DNA from: Bacillus sp. ISL-41
GTDB lineage: Bacteria > Bacillota > Bacilli > Bacillales > Cytobacillaceae
NCBI RefSeq assembly: GCF_018613235.1
Contig: NZ_JAGGQP010000053.1
Location: 27,898-91,897, forward strand
Direction: 5' to 3'
DNA length: 64,000 bases
The position numbers and the translations under genes were made by a program. The notes below the pieces were generated by a model, which had not been told where the DNA came from, ran no database searches, and worked only from the letters and a program-made list of their open reading frames with translations. Below are positions 52,090 through 60,777 of this stretch, piece after piece; position 1 is the stretch's first letter; every line of letters starts with the position of its first letter.

Positions 52090-52866
52090 TTATAAAGAGT
52101 TCTCTTCGCCCTTAGTTTTTTTCGCTGGAGCAAACCAGCCGACTAGAGCTATTGTGATCAATACACCATAGAAGATGGTTGTCCAAAGTGTGCTATGAGG
52201 GAAATCATGATGCAAGACCGCAATATCTTCATGAGCAAGGGTAATGACTGCTAGCTTAACACCGACCCATGCTACGATTGCATATGCGGTTGTTTCCAAT
52301 GCTGGACGCTGATCAAGCAGCTTAACGAACCATGTTGCTGCGTATTTAATTAAGATCAGACCTGCGATTCCCCCAAGAAGGACTACTATGAACTTTCCAC
52401 CGTCCATACCGCCAAAATCTCCTAGCGGTGAATCTGGGAGGCCTAGCGCAAGAGCTACCGCTGCGAGAATGGAATCGATCGCAAACGCAAGGTCTGCTAA
52501 ACCAATTTTACCAACAGTCGGCCAAAAGCCCATCCCTCTTGCTTCCTTCTCTTCTTCCTCGCGGATATTTTCATTTTCTTTACCAAACTTAGCCTGTATG
52601 ACATGCTTCAGTCCAAGATAAAGCAGGTAAGCGGCACCGATAGCCTGTACCTGCCAGACGTTTGCAATGAATGAAATAGCAAATAATGCCCCAAACCTAA
52701 AAACAAACGCCATGATTATTCCATAATTTATCGCCTTTTTCTTCTGGTCATCAGGTAAATGTTTCGCTATGATCGCCAGTACAAGTGCATTGTCAGCCGA
52801 CAGCAAACCTTCAAGACCGATCAATATCAACAATGCCCAGGCATATTCAAGCCAAATTCCTTCCAT
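52090..52866 (-). CDS. TerC family membrane protein, 258 aa
   Basis: Seven to eight transmembrane helices with the signature GLEGLLSADNALVLAIIAKH near the N-terminus and DLAFAIDSILAAVALALGL (about 130) carrying conserved Asp residues. TerC proteins such as YkoY and MeeF are linked to Mn2+ export and metalation of secreted enzymes. ATG 52866 has GGAG eight bases upstream, favouring it over the longer frame. I looked for a yybP-ykoY Mn2+ riboswitch in 52867-53199 and did not see its conserved loops. Confidence 0.9.
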   Translation of the reverse strand: MEGIWLEYAWALLILIGLEGLLSADNALVLAIIAKHLPDDQKKKAINYGIIMAFVFRFGALFAISFIANVWQVQAIGAAYLLYLGLKHVIQAKFGKENENIREEEEKEARGMGFWPTVGKIGLADLAFAIDSILAAVALALGLPDSPLGDFGGMDGGKFIVVLLGGIAGLILIKYAATWFVKLLDQRPALETTAYAIVAWVGVKLAVITLAHEDIAVLHHDFPHSTLWTTIFYGVLITIALVGWFAPAKKTKGEENSL

Positions 52867-53199
52867 CAACCTCTCTCCTTCCTCTTCCACAACACTTATG
52901 TAGATGTCTCATTAACAATAGAATTACCCATTAAGCCTTGCAAAATCCACACGAATATTGCGGAATTTACTGGGCGTCATTCTATGTCTTCCTTATTTCC
53001 CTATATCCATATACCTTTTAAAAGCTATAGATAAACTTACCAAAAGAATAATGGTTGAGACTATAATACTCTATATTTTTTCAAGAAAATATTCAACATT
53101 TTTGTTTTTTCAGAAACAAAAAATAAACAGACTGTTTGTCCGCTTGGATCGTGTCCCCCCTACATGGCAATCAATGCAGAATACCGGAATCTTTCTGCA
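52867..53199. other. leader and promoter region of the TerC gene, nothing further recognised
   Basis: AT-rich, with no clear small gene, riboswitch or palindrome. The promoter for terC must lie here. Confidence 0.3.
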
Positions 53200-53451
53200 T
53201 TAACCTTTTTTTCTTTGTTCTTTCTGTTCCCTTAACGCCAGGCTTATGGCCATCAGCAATAAAATTAATTGTGCAGCAAAAAATATCAGGGAATACATCG
53301 AATTCAACGCTAATGCAATCGCCACAGATGAAGTTGATAAAAAGATTAACCCAACAATCGCTCTTTTTTGCTCCTTGGCACTGGTTTTCACAATGAAAAT
53401 GGTCAGGAAAACAATAGCTATAAAGGCAACAGCAGAAAGCGTAAGCTGCAT
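53200..53451 (-). CDS. small membrane protein, 83 aa
   Basis: Three hydrophobic stretches (about 2-20, 31-50, 52-70) and a basic tail (REQKEQRKKG). No family recognised with confidence. A GGGAGG ribosome site lies before the ATG. Confidence 0.65.
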   Translation of the reverse strand: MQLTLSAVAFIAIVFLTIFIVKTSAKEQKRAIVGLIFLSTSSVAIALALNSMYSLIFFAAQLILLLMAISLALREQKEQRKKG

Positions 53452-53528
53452 AGGTAGACCTCCCTTTCAGCTAGCTTTTTCACACTTTCCAATTATACCA
53501 CTTTTTTCCGATAATGGAGTAAAAAAAA

Positions 53529-53544
53529 CTGCCAATTCTGGCAG
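53529..53544 (-). terminator. terminator
   Basis: CTGCCA-ATTC-TGGCAG followed on the minus strand by eight T residues, downstream of the gene ending at 53550. Confidence 0.85.
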
Positions 53545-53549
53545 CGAAA

Positions 53550-53963
53550 TTAAAGACTTTTATTATGAAAACCAAACGGAGGTGGGACTACTGTTTCCAA
53601 CCTAAGCAGATATAAAGCGAACCTTCCCATCCTTCCTTCAATGATATTCGTATAATCGGCATTATCATTTTTAACAACTTTGTATTTAATTTCATTACCG
53701 ATTCCGTCTTCCGCTCTCCCTACGAATAACACTTCCACCTTCTCATCAGGTTCAGTGGCTATAAAAGCATAGGATGATCCATTATGTTGAAATATCCCTG
53801 TTCCGCCTGGACCGGATTCCCTAATAAAGTTCCTTTCCTTATCTGGAAGGGACTCATAATGAACCATAATGTATTTGATTTCTCCATCTCCAAAATCAAT
53901 CATGATGAACGCAAGGATCATCACCAATAAAAATGGGACAATTCCCTTCTTAAGTTCCGCCAT
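53550..53963 (-). CDS. secreted or membrane-anchored hypothetical protein, 137 aa
   Basis: One N-terminal hydrophobic helix (about 6-22, GIVPFLLVMILAFIMIDF), then an extracytoplasmic domain with GPGGTGIFQHNGSSYAFIAT. The family is unrecognised. ATG 53963 has GGAGGTAAGG upstream. It follows the PadR/HAAS pair on the same strand with a 16-base gap, so it is probably the third gene of that operon. Confidence 0.62.
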   Translation of the reverse strand: MAELKKGIVPFLLVMILAFIMIDFGDGEIKYIMVHYESLPDKERNFIRESGPGGTGIFQHNGSSYAFIATEPDEKVEVLFVGRAEDGIGNEIKYKVVKNDNADYTNIIEGRMGRFALYLLRLETVVPPPFGFHNKSL

Positions 53964-53979
53964 CCTTACCTCCAAAGAA

Positions 53980-54846
53980 TTAAAGTGTTTGCCTATAAAA
54001 CATCCGAGATATTTTTTGGCTAAATATCCGGATTCCCTTGATGGATATCGATTGTTGCAGAAAAGCGTATAACAGGAAAATATTTACAAAAAGGACCGAC
54101 CACTCGGCACTAGATTGAAACCTAGCCAAAAACACACCAATCAACAGCATCGCCCAATACTGGAAACTAGAGTTAAAACTCCTTTTCCAAACAGGGATGT
54201 AATTGTTATTGGTGATGAATTGAATAGCAATAATCAAATACCACATCATATGAATGGTAGCGAACTCAAACAGCCCACTGGATCCAGTCAGCCTGTTCCA
54301 ATCTAAAGTGAATAAATGGCCGCCATATGCTTCCAATGACAGGGATGTGCCGTACATTCTTTTATACAGCTGCAGGAAGAATATGTAGATGACGATTATT
54401 CCGATAACAGACAACTTCCAGTCGGTTTGGCGTTTTGCAATAAAATGATGAATAATATAAGCAAAAGTCAATGCTATAAGTGGGGCAAAGATAAAGTATG
54501 GTTGGAAATGGGCACCGATCAAGATCATTGGACCGATCATGCTGGCAACAATGCACAGAATTGCAATGACACTTTCTTTCAGGAAATGAGACTTGATGGC
54601 GTTTGGATAGCTTTGATTCACTTCTGTCTGAATCATTTGAATGTCCCCAAATTGCTCGAGAACTGTTTGGACTGCCTCCGTCTTTTCCAAACCCTGTTTT
54701 TGCAAAGATGAATAATGATCATATAAATGCTGTGTCAACTCTTCTTCCAGTTCCCTTTTTTCCTCGTCTTCTAATTGTAAATCTTGAATCAGCCTCTTAA
54801 TATAATCGTCGAATTGTTTAATTGATTCTTGTGTTGACACTTCCAT
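53980..54846 (-). CDS. HAAS-domain membrane protein, about 288 aa
   Basis: The N-terminal 75 residues are a helical HAAS/permease-prefix-like domain (IKRLIQDLQLEDEEKRELEE, EAVQTVLEQFGDIQMIQTEV). About six transmembrane helices follow. It overlaps the padR gene by about 29 bases, and PadR/HAAS pairs are a recurrent arrangement in Bacilli. No ribosome site is perfect; GTG 54849 or ATG 54846 could start it, both coupled to padR. Confidence 0.75.
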   Translation of the reverse strand: MEVSTQESIKQFDDYIKRLIQDLQLEDEEKRELEEELTQHLYDHYSSLQKQGLEKTEAVQTVLEQFGDIQMIQTEVNQSYPNAIKSHFLKESVIAILCIVASMIGPMILIGAHFQPYFIFAPLIALTFAYIIHHFIAKRQTDWKLSVIGIIVIYIFFLQLYKRMYGTSLSLEAYGGHLFTLDWNRLTGSSGLFEFATIHMMWYLIIAIQFITNNNYIPVWKRSFNSSFQYWAMLLIGVFLARFQSSAEWSVLFVNIFLLYAFLQQSISIKGIRIFSQKISRMFYRQTL

Positions 54847-55165
54847 CACCTACAATTCGATGTACGACTTTCTTAAACATATTCCATTCTTGCTTTTGAT
54901 CCGCCAATGCTTTTTTCCCTGTCTTTGTGATACGGTAATATTTTCGGCGAGGACCATCATGGGAATTTACCCAATAGCTTTCAACCAACCCTGATAGCTC
55001 CAGTTTTTTCAATGCCGGATAGAGAGTCCCCTCTTTATAGCTGAGATACCCTTCACTCACCTCATGAACTTTCTCGGTGATTTCATACCCGTACATCTCT
55101 TTTTCCGAAAGGAGTGATAACAGAATCATGCTGGTACTACCTTTCAAAAGCTCAGTTTTACTCAT
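54818..55165 (-). CDS. PadR family transcriptional regulator, 115 aa
   Basis: PadR winged helix: LLKGSTSMILLSLLSEKEMY, GYEITEKVHEVSEGYLSYKE, GTLYPALKKLELSGLVESYW, then the wing RRKYYRITKTGKKAL. GAGGAGG precedes the ATG. Its own promoter region has two palindromes (55194-55206, 55214-55225) that could be operators. It is translationally coupled to the HAAS gene. Confidence 0.9.
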   Translation of the reverse strand: MSKTELLKGSTSMILLSLLSEKEMYGYEITEKVHEVSEGYLSYKEGTLYPALKKLELSGLVESYWVNSHDGPRRKYYRITKTGKKALADQKQEWNMFKKVVHRIVGDGSVNTRIN

Positions 55166-55193
55166 ACATTGGCCTCCTCTATATCGGATTACT

Positions 55194-55225
55194 ACTTACT
55201 AAGTATATCGTAACACTATATAGTG
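55194..55225. promoter_or_regulatory. candidate PadR operator palindromes
   Basis: TACTTA-C-TAAGTA (55194-55206) and CACTATATAGTG (55214-55225) lie 30-60 bases upstream of padR. Their position suggests autoregulation; no binding data exist. Confidence 0.45.
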
Positions 55226-55297
55226 GGTGGTGCAATATAAATTTAGATAAATTTTCCAAATAGGTACGAGTTGAATTTTTTCTAAAAGACTTATTAG

Positions 55298-56070
55298 GAC
55301 AGCTTTGGCTGATGACGTCCCATTTTATCAATAGTCAAGCATGATTCTGACAGCTTTATCGGATCAATAACCCGTAGAAGTCAACCCTTATTCTGACAGC
55401 TTTGTTTTGCAACACTCATTTTTGTCCGAAGTTACAACAGGTTCGGAACAAAGTTGCCAGATGTGAGCCGCATCTGTTTTTATGACAGCTTTTCTTCGTT
55501 TGCATGCAAACCTGTCTTAATTCCTTCGGTTTCTTGACAGCTTTTCCTCATTTACATGCAAACCTGTCTTAATTCTCTCGGTTTCCTGACAGCTTTTCTT
55601 CATTTGCATGCAAACCTGTCTTAATTCTCTCGGTTTCTTGACAGCTTTTCTTCATTTGCATGCAAACCTGTCTTAATTCTCTCGGTTTCTTGACAGCTTT
55701 TCTTTGTTTGCATCCAAAGCTGTCTTAATTCTCTCGGTTTCTTGACAGCTTTTCTTCATTTGCATGCAAACCTCTCTTAATTCTCTCGGTTTCTTGACAG
55801 CTTTTCTTTGTTTGCATGCAAAGCTGTCTTAATTCTCTCGGTTTCTTGACAGCTTCTCCTCATTTACATCCAAACCTGTCACAATTCCTTCGGTTTCTTG
55901 ACAGGTTTTCCTTGTTTGCATCCAAAGCTGTCTTAATTCTCTCGGTTTCTTGACATCTTCCCCTCATTTGCATGCAAACCTGTCTTAATTCCTTCGGTTT
56001 CTTGACAGGTTTTCCTTGTTTGCATCCAAAGCTGTCTTAATTCCATCATTTTCGTGACTGCTCGCCAATG
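55298..56070. repeat. intergenic tandem array, about 12 regular 52-bp units plus degenerate flank (array D)
   Basis: GACAGCTTTTCTTCATTTGC (with variants) starts at 55484, 55536, 55588, 55640, 55692, 55744, 55796, 55848, 55900, 55952, 56004 and, degenerate, 56056, exactly 52 bases apart. Looser copies of GACAGCTTT at 55298, 55349 and 55395 precede it. Units contain GACAG/CTGTC arms, in some GACAGCTTT with AAAGCTGTC, and a self-complementary TTTGCATGCAAA in the middle. The gap between padR and the next gene is almost entirely this array. Confidence 0.92.
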
Positions 56071-56095
56071 TCTTGAAAGACTCTACGATCATATA

Positions 56096-56119
56096 AAAAG
56101 GCTGCCACTTATGACAGCC
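56096..56119 (-). terminator. terminator of the 78-residue gene
   Basis: GGCTG and CAGCC arms followed on the minus strand by TTTTTATAT, after the stop at 56135. Confidence 0.7.
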
Positions 56120-56134
56120 GTTACAAAAATAACC

Positions 56135-56371
56135 TTAATATTCGTCTTGGTGGGTTTTATAAGCTTCCCTATTTTTAAGTTTTGTTACCCTGTAGTCATG
56201 AGTTTTTGAAGTGGATGATTGGGAGCGATGAATATTGTGTTTCCTTTCCTTTTTCCAGTCATGATCGTCTTCATCGAATTCATGGAGTAAATACGCAGAT
56301 CGCATTATTCTTCTGGCATTGACAACACGTTTCGATGGGCGTCTTTTACCTGACTGACCTCTTGGATCCAT
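56135..56371 (-). CDS. small basic hypothetical protein, 78 aa
   Basis: Highly charged with many Arg, Lys, His and Asp (GQSGKRRPSKRVVNARRIMR; DEDDHDWKKERKHNIHRSQS), with no hydrophobic core. It may be disordered or bind nucleic acid. A GGGGGTG ribosome site supports expression. The family is unknown. Confidence 0.5.
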   Translation of the reverse strand: MDPRGQSGKRRPSKRVVNARRIMRSAYLLHEFDEDDHDWKKERKHNIHRSQSSTSKTHDYRVTKLKNREAYKTHQDEY

Positions 56372-56534
56372 CTTTGCACCCCCTGATTACGACTGTTCCT
56401 TCCCTATTATTTTATCATGTTCGTAATTGTCCTATTATTGAACATCAGAGAAATTTTTCAAAATGAAAATAGGGCTTTTCCCGCTAACTCACTAAGAAAT
56501 TTTTATATATTTTTCCTAAAAAACCCTTTTAATA

Positions 56535-56550
56535 AGTGTAAATTTACACT
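56535..56550. promoter_or_regulatory. palindromic operator candidate AGTGTA-N4-TACACT
   Basis: AGTGTAAATTTACACT is a perfect 16-base palindrome 37-52 bases upstream of the TolB-like gene start, within its probable promoter. The same core lies at 28259-28274. Confidence 0.55.
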
Positions 56551-56586
56551 ATATTGTATGTATAGTAAATAAAAGGGGGATGTCCA

Positions 56587-57876
56587 GTGAAAAAGAAGAC
56601 TTTAGTAGGAAGCATTGCGATTGTTGCTTTGTTGTTGATATCGAGTATCACCTATCAATTATTGGGTGATCGGGATGCTTACAAATATCATACAGGACTA
56701 GGGAGCGGTCTGGCTATCTCTGACGATGATCAGCACATTGCCTTTTCCTATTTCAATAACGGCAGCTCTGCGATTTATACAGCCAGGCAAGATGGAACAG
56801 ATGTGAAAAGAGTGAGCAATCCTGACCAGGTTTATCACTCTAATCCACAGTTTTCTCCTGATGGCAGCAAGATTTTATACTTGTCACGGGGCAGAAACCG
56901 TATCCAGTCACTTTTCACGGCAAATGCAGATGGAACTAATCCTAAAAAACTTTCAGACGACTCACAGCATATTTCAGAGGCTGTCTTTTCAGATGACAAT
57001 GAAACGATTTTCTTTTCGAGCATGCCTGCTGAAGAATCTCTCAAGTCCGAAGGGGAAACTAAGGAAGGTTTTGACCTATTTTCTGTAAAAATTGATAGCA
57101 CTGGAATGCAGCAGTTGACTGACCGTGACTTCTATACAATGGAAAGCCTGATCTTTTCTCCTGATAAAAAAGAAATCATCTTTAAGGATTTTGATGATAC
57201 AAATGCCTTTGACCTGGAAGATCAACGAGTGTATTCAGCGGATTTTAACGGGGAAATGCCGGCGGATATTTTCCATTTAACTTTATCTCCTGAGAAAAAT
57301 GCAGTTGCTTATAAGACAGTTGCTGATGAATCGAAGGACACGTCCCTGTTTGAATATGATTTATATTACAAGGATTTGCAAAATGGGAAGACAAAAAGGC
57401 TCACAGACTTGAATACATCTGTCGTTTCTCCGCAGTTTTTTAACGAGAAAAATGAAATTCTCTTTCTGGAATATATAAATTGGCCGGGAGAACCCGAGGA
57501 ATACAAATTACGGACGGTGAACATTGAAACTAAAAAGTTAAAAGAACTTACACTAGATATGCCTAAGCTACAACCCAGCAATTTTGTCATGAAAGCCATC
57601 GATTACTCCGTCAATAGCTGGACGGTTGGCCTGTTATATACCGTGCTGTTCATGCTGATCACGGTTTACGTTTTTCCTGGGAGGGTGTTTTTGCCTTCAA
57701 TCATCAGCCTTTCCATTGGAATGCTCACAATAGTTACAAGCATTATTGTGGCTGCAACAGTCGATCCGTGGGCAGGAATTGGGGTAGGAATGCTGGCAAC
57801 CAGTATACTAGCCTGTACGATTGTTCTATTCATCTTTGCCTTTGGCTTAAAGCTTTATAAAAGAGGGGCCAAATAA
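56587..57876 (+). CDS. TolB-like beta-propeller membrane protein, 429 aa
   Basis: One N-terminal transmembrane helix, then six or so TolB/PD40-like repeats (AFSYFNNGSSAIYTARQDGT; PQFSPDGSKILYLSRGRN; LIFSPDKKEIIFKDFDD). Three C-terminal membrane helices follow (about 340-425). GTG 56587 has AAAGGGGGA upstream. Followed by a small membrane protein gene with a 1-base gap; both share one terminator. Likely envelope-located and controlled by the palindrome upstream; function is unknown. Confidence 0.82.
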   Translation: MKKKTLVGSIAIVALLLISSITYQLLGDRDAYKYHTGLGSGLAISDDDQHIAFSYFNNGSSAIYTARQDGTDVKRVSNPDQVYHSNPQFSPDGSKILYLSRGRNRIQSLFTANADGTNPKKLSDDSQHISEAVFSDDNETIFFSSMPAEESLKSEGETKEGFDLFSVKIDSTGMQQLTDRDFYTMESLIFSPDKKEIIFKDFDDTNAFDLEDQRVYSADFNGEMPADIFHLTLSPEKNAVAYKTVADESKDTSLFEYDLYYKDLQNGKTKRLTDLNTSVVSPQFFNEKNEILFLEYINWPGEPEEYKLRTVNIETKKLKELTLDMPKLQPSNFVMKAIDYSVNSWTVGLLYTVLFMLITVYVFPGRVFLPSIISLSIGMLTIVTSIIVAATVDPWAGIGVGMLATSILACTIVLFIFAFGLKLYKRGAK

Positions 57877-57877
57877 A

Positions 57878-58171
57878 ATGCCAGATTCAGTTGGGATGAT
57901 TTTGACGCTCTTAATGAATATCGCCCTGTTTAGTGCAGCGAACTATTTGGCAGTGAAGCATTCAGCGAGAAATGTTAAAAGACGTATAATCGCCGGAGTG
58001 GTCTTTCTCCTTTTTACACCAGTAATCTTTTTCAGCACTCTTTATCTCGGTTTTACATGGGATGACACGGGCTGGGGTGCCGGAATCATGACTGTGATTT
58101 ATACCGGGTTATATCTATTTAATGGTTTGATTCTGTTGTTGTCCGCCACTCATATTTATTTCCGAAAATAA
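57878..58171 (+). CDS. small membrane protein, 97 aa
   Basis: Three membrane helices (about 5-25, 37-56, 68-90). It begins one base after the TolB-like gene and uses AGAGGGG at that gene's end as ribosome site, so it works with it. No family recognised. Confidence 0.7.
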   Translation: MPDSVGMILTLLMNIALFSAANYLAVKHSARNVKRRIIAGVVFLLFTPVIFFSTLYLGFTWDDTGWGAGIMTVIYTGLYLFNGLILLLSATHIYFRK

Positions 58172-58178
58172 TTCAACG

Positions 58179-58211
58179 CTGTTCGGTTATAATCTGCCGA
58201 ACAGTTTTTTT
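58179..58211 (+). terminator. terminator of the TolB-like operon
   Basis: CTGTTCGG and CCGAACAG arms then seven T residues. Confidence 0.9.
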
Positions 58212-58224
58212 CTGGTAAAATCAA

Positions 58225-58247
58225 AAAAGCTGCCAGTGGCAGCTTTT
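58225..58247. terminator. terminator of the tatA gene
   Basis: AAAAGCTGCC and GGCAGCTTTT, perfect 10-bp arms with a 3-base loop. Confidence 0.88.
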
Positions 58248-58253
58248 AATCAA

Positions 58254-58448
58254 TCAACTCTTTTTATCTTTTTCATCTTCTCTCATTTCCTTCTTGATGT
58301 CATCAGTGAGTCCACTCGTCGCATTCTTGAACTCTCTCATTGACTTGCCGACCGCCCGTCCGATCTCCGGCAGTTTGTTTGGCCCAAAGATGATCAGGGC
58401 AATCACGAGAATCAGGATTAATCCTGGAAATCCTATATTTGAAAACAT
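58254..58448 (-). CDS. tatA: twin-arginine translocase TatA/E component, 64 aa
   Basis: One N-terminal helix ([20 protein letters not shown]), then the conserved [20 protein letters not shown] and an amphipathic, charged C-terminal tail. This small subunit forms the pore that exports folded proteins. ATG 58448 has AGGAG seven bases upstream; the longer frame from 58493 has no ribosome site. No tatC is adjacent here. Confidence 0.92.
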   Translation of the reverse strand: MFSNIGFPGLILILVIALIIFGPNKLPEIGRAVGKSMREFKNATSGLTDDIKKEMREDEKDKKS

Positions 58449-58584
58449 TGTATCTCTCCTATTGAAAAAGTTACGTCTATTATATCGAATCATACTCGCA
58501 AATTAAACCCATAGCCATTTACGTATCAAATTCACTTCTATGAAAATAATAAGGTTGACTATTATACATAAGGAGTGTTTATCA

Positions 58585-59103
58585 ATGAAATCAAAAATAA
58601 TTCAAGTTGCAGCCGCCATGTTTTTTATCATCAGTTTTTCTGGTTCTGCCCATGCTCAAACTGAGGTGCCTGCTGACTTTGGTGCAAAGGGAGCTCTTAA
58701 GGAAACCTCCATCACATTGGATGAAGCATTAGTATATGCCATCCAGGACGAATACCTGGCACAGGCCAGATACGATGCCGTGATTGGGAAATTCGGCAGC
58801 ATCAGGCCATTCAGCAATATTAAAGCAGCAGAACAGCAGCATATCAGTGCTCTCGTTGCTTTGTTCCAGAAATACGACAAACAAATTCCTGAAGACAACG
58901 CAAATCAATATGTTTCAGCACCTGGTACTTTGAAGGAAGCATTTAATGAAGGAGTTCAAGCCGAAATCGACAATATTGCTATGTACGATAAGTTAAAAAC
59001 CATACCTTCCCTGCCTCAGGATGTAAAGATGGTTTTTACCCAGTTAGGAAATGCTTCGAAAAACCACCTGAGAGCCTTCCAGAGAGGTGCTGGCCGGAAT
59101 TAA
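58585..59103 (+). CDS. secreted ferritin-like DUF2202 protein, 172 aa
   Basis: A signal peptide (cut near AHAQ) is followed by a four-helix ferritin-like domain. Residues Glu and His in AIQDEYLAQARYDAVIGKFG, NIKAAEQQHISALVALF, QAEIDNIAMYDKL and NASKNHLRAF are in positions expected for a di-metal site. The match is to the DUF2202 family. Function is unknown (metal storage or oxidative protection are guesses). ATG 58585 has AAGGAG ten bases upstream. Confidence 0.85.
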   Translation: MKSKIIQVAAAMFFIISFSGSAHAQTEVPADFGAKGALKETSITLDEALVYAIQDEYLAQARYDAVIGKFGSIRPFSNIKAAEQQHISALVALFQKYDKQIPEDNANQYVSAPGTLKEAFNEGVQAEIDNIAMYDKLKTIPSLPQDVKMVFTQLGNASKNHLRAFQRGAGRN

Positions 59104-59182
59104 AAAGTCTGATAAGAAATGTTATACCGTTTGCGCTTTAATTCTAAGGAAATGAACTCGAAAAAAAACCAAGATAATAGAA

Positions 59183-59220
59183 ACGCCGCTCGGATCTGAA
59201 AAGGTCCAAGCGGCATTTTA
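59183..59220. terminator. bidirectional terminator
   Basis: GCCGCT with AGCGGC, plus inner GGA and TCC, between the convergent genes ending at 59103 and 59233. Confidence 0.75.
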
Positions 59221-59232
59221 ATATTCATTTGA

Positions 59233-59838
59233 TTATGCTTTTGTAATAATCTTTACCCCATTAGGGTCCTGTATTTGTTTAGCTGGATAATCCCTGATAA
59301 TGGCTTCTTTAATTGTCACTTTATCACCGACTACTGTTTTAATTGTGTCCACAGTTTTACCGAATAGAATATGTAAGTCACTTTCCAGTCCTGTAACCTT
59401 CGTTTCCAACCTTAACTCTTTTATTTTGATGTCTTTGGCTTCCGAATCTACTAAGTCAATATTAGTTTGAAGTTCGATCCTGAAATTATAAGGTGTTGTA
59501 ATAAAAGTTCTTCGATCACCTTTCTCAACTTTCCAATTCAGTTTATTTAAATTTTCACATATCTCGTCATGTTCATTTTTAGATACTAAAAAGCCAATAT
59601 GGTCGAAAATCACCTTTTTTCCATATCCGAAAGTAATATTGACGTTACCTTTCCTTACTTCGATAATACGAAAAAGAATGTTCTTCTCCCTAAAATCGTT
59701 CCACACTAACGGTGGATCAAAATGCAAAAAATCTCCCTGGTATTTTCCTATGCGCTGAGATACTCGAAAGCCATTCCTGACATAAAACCTCTCAGTTTCT
59801 TCTACATATGGGGTCCAAAAATGATAATGAAAAAGCAT
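59233..59838 (-). CDS. hypothetical protein with VOC-like features, 201 aa
   Basis: The N-terminal half has alternating strands with FHYHFWTPYVEETERFYVRN and FDHIGFLVSKNEHDEICENL, reminiscent of vicinal-oxygen-chelate (glyoxalase-like) folds; the C-terminal 60 residues are different and unrecognised. ATG 59838 has GAGGTG at six bases; earlier GTG and ATG codons overlap that site. Confidence 0.6.
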   Translation of the reverse strand: MLFHYHFWTPYVEETERFYVRNGFRVSQRIGKYQGDFLHFDPPLVWNDFREKNILFRIIEVRKGNVNITFGYGKKVIFDHIGFLVSKNEHDEICENLNKLNWKVEKGDRRTFITTPYNFRIELQTNIDLVDSEAKDIKIKELRLETKVTGLESDLHILFGKTVDTIKTVVGDKVTIKEAIIRDYPAKQIQDPNGVKIITKA

Positions 59839-59975
59839 AAACATCACCTCTTTAAACAGTTCAAAAGATATTTATAAGTAAACTGTTCTTTTTTAAAATC
59901 CTGCTTAGTCAGCCATGTAAGTTTTTTATTCAGAGTAAACTTTATGCTATTTTATGACCGGCTCCGAAACCACCC

Positions 59976-60542
59976 TTATTCCAAAATTGATTCAATGGTT
60001 TCAAGCTTTCCCCTTTCCGTTTGTGAATTCCAGATATATGTCCCGAGATATCTTCTATTCTCTTCGACTAAATGAAACTCGTTCATTGATACTTTTATTT
60101 TTTTACCGTTCAGTATTAAAAAATATTTATTATCTTCTTGTATTTTCTGCTCAACCATAAAGACCCCACCTGTAGAAATTTCTTTAGATTGATAAATTGT
60201 TATTGTAAATATTGGTATTAGAGAGACTATAATGACTACTGCTTTTACGCTGGTTATTATATTAAGTTTTGGCAATCCCCATTTCCGAACAAATTTCATA
60301 ACGAAATATATATAAATTAAAAGCGCTATTGGAACAAGGAACAAAGATAAAGTTGCGGGTATATATAACATCTCGTGCAATGAATAATTGAAATCACTAA
60401 TAGCCTGTACCCTGCCAAGCTGCAGACTTAAAAAAGTAAAATAAATAATTCCTAGCAGCCAATATAGTGATGTTCTTTGGGCCTTCCAAATATTTTGTTT
60501 TTCTTGCTCCCCTTCATTTTTAAATTTCATCTCTATTTTCAT
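59976..60542 (-). CDS. membrane protein of unknown function, 188 aa
   Basis: Three transmembrane helices (about 26-44, 60-82, 98-116) precede an extracytoplasmic C-terminal part of about 70 residues (GGVFMVEQKIQEDNKYFLIL, then VEENRRYLGTYIWNSQTERG). The family is unknown. A GGGGG ribosome site lies 8 bases before the ATG. Confidence 0.65.
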   Translation of the reverse strand: MKIEMKFKNEGEQEKQNIWKAQRTSLYWLLGIIYFTFLSLQLGRVQAISDFNYSLHEMLYIPATLSLFLVPIALLIYIYFVMKFVRKWGLPKLNIITSVKAVVIIVSLIPIFTITIYQSKEISTGGVFMVEQKIQEDNKYFLILNGKKIKVSMNEFHLVEENRRYLGTYIWNSQTERGKLETIESILE

Positions 60543-60725
60543 TCGGTGATCCCCCTGAATTCACTTTACTCTTTTTTTAAAATGAACGGCACAACCTCTA
60601 TTTAATTTTCCACATAGTTAACAAAAATCCTTCAGAAAATCATTCATACGTTGAGGCGATTTTTACTTATGCTGTAGAAGCAACAAAGTTTACGAAAAAG
60701 TTCTTGTTTAAAAAATCAAAATAGA

Positions 60726-60750
60726 CCAAATCAATTGGGATTTGGCCTGC
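60726..60750 (-). terminator. terminator of the Mn-catalase gene
   Basis: CCAAATC and GATTTGG arms then TCTATTTTGATTTTTT on the minus strand. Confidence 0.7.
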
Positions 60751-60777
60751 AAAACTAATATCTCTCTTCTAAATGTA

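Noticed and set aside
52867..53199. yybP-ykoY manganese riboswitch upstream of terC
   Set aside because: The conserved internal-loop sequences were not found on the minus strand.
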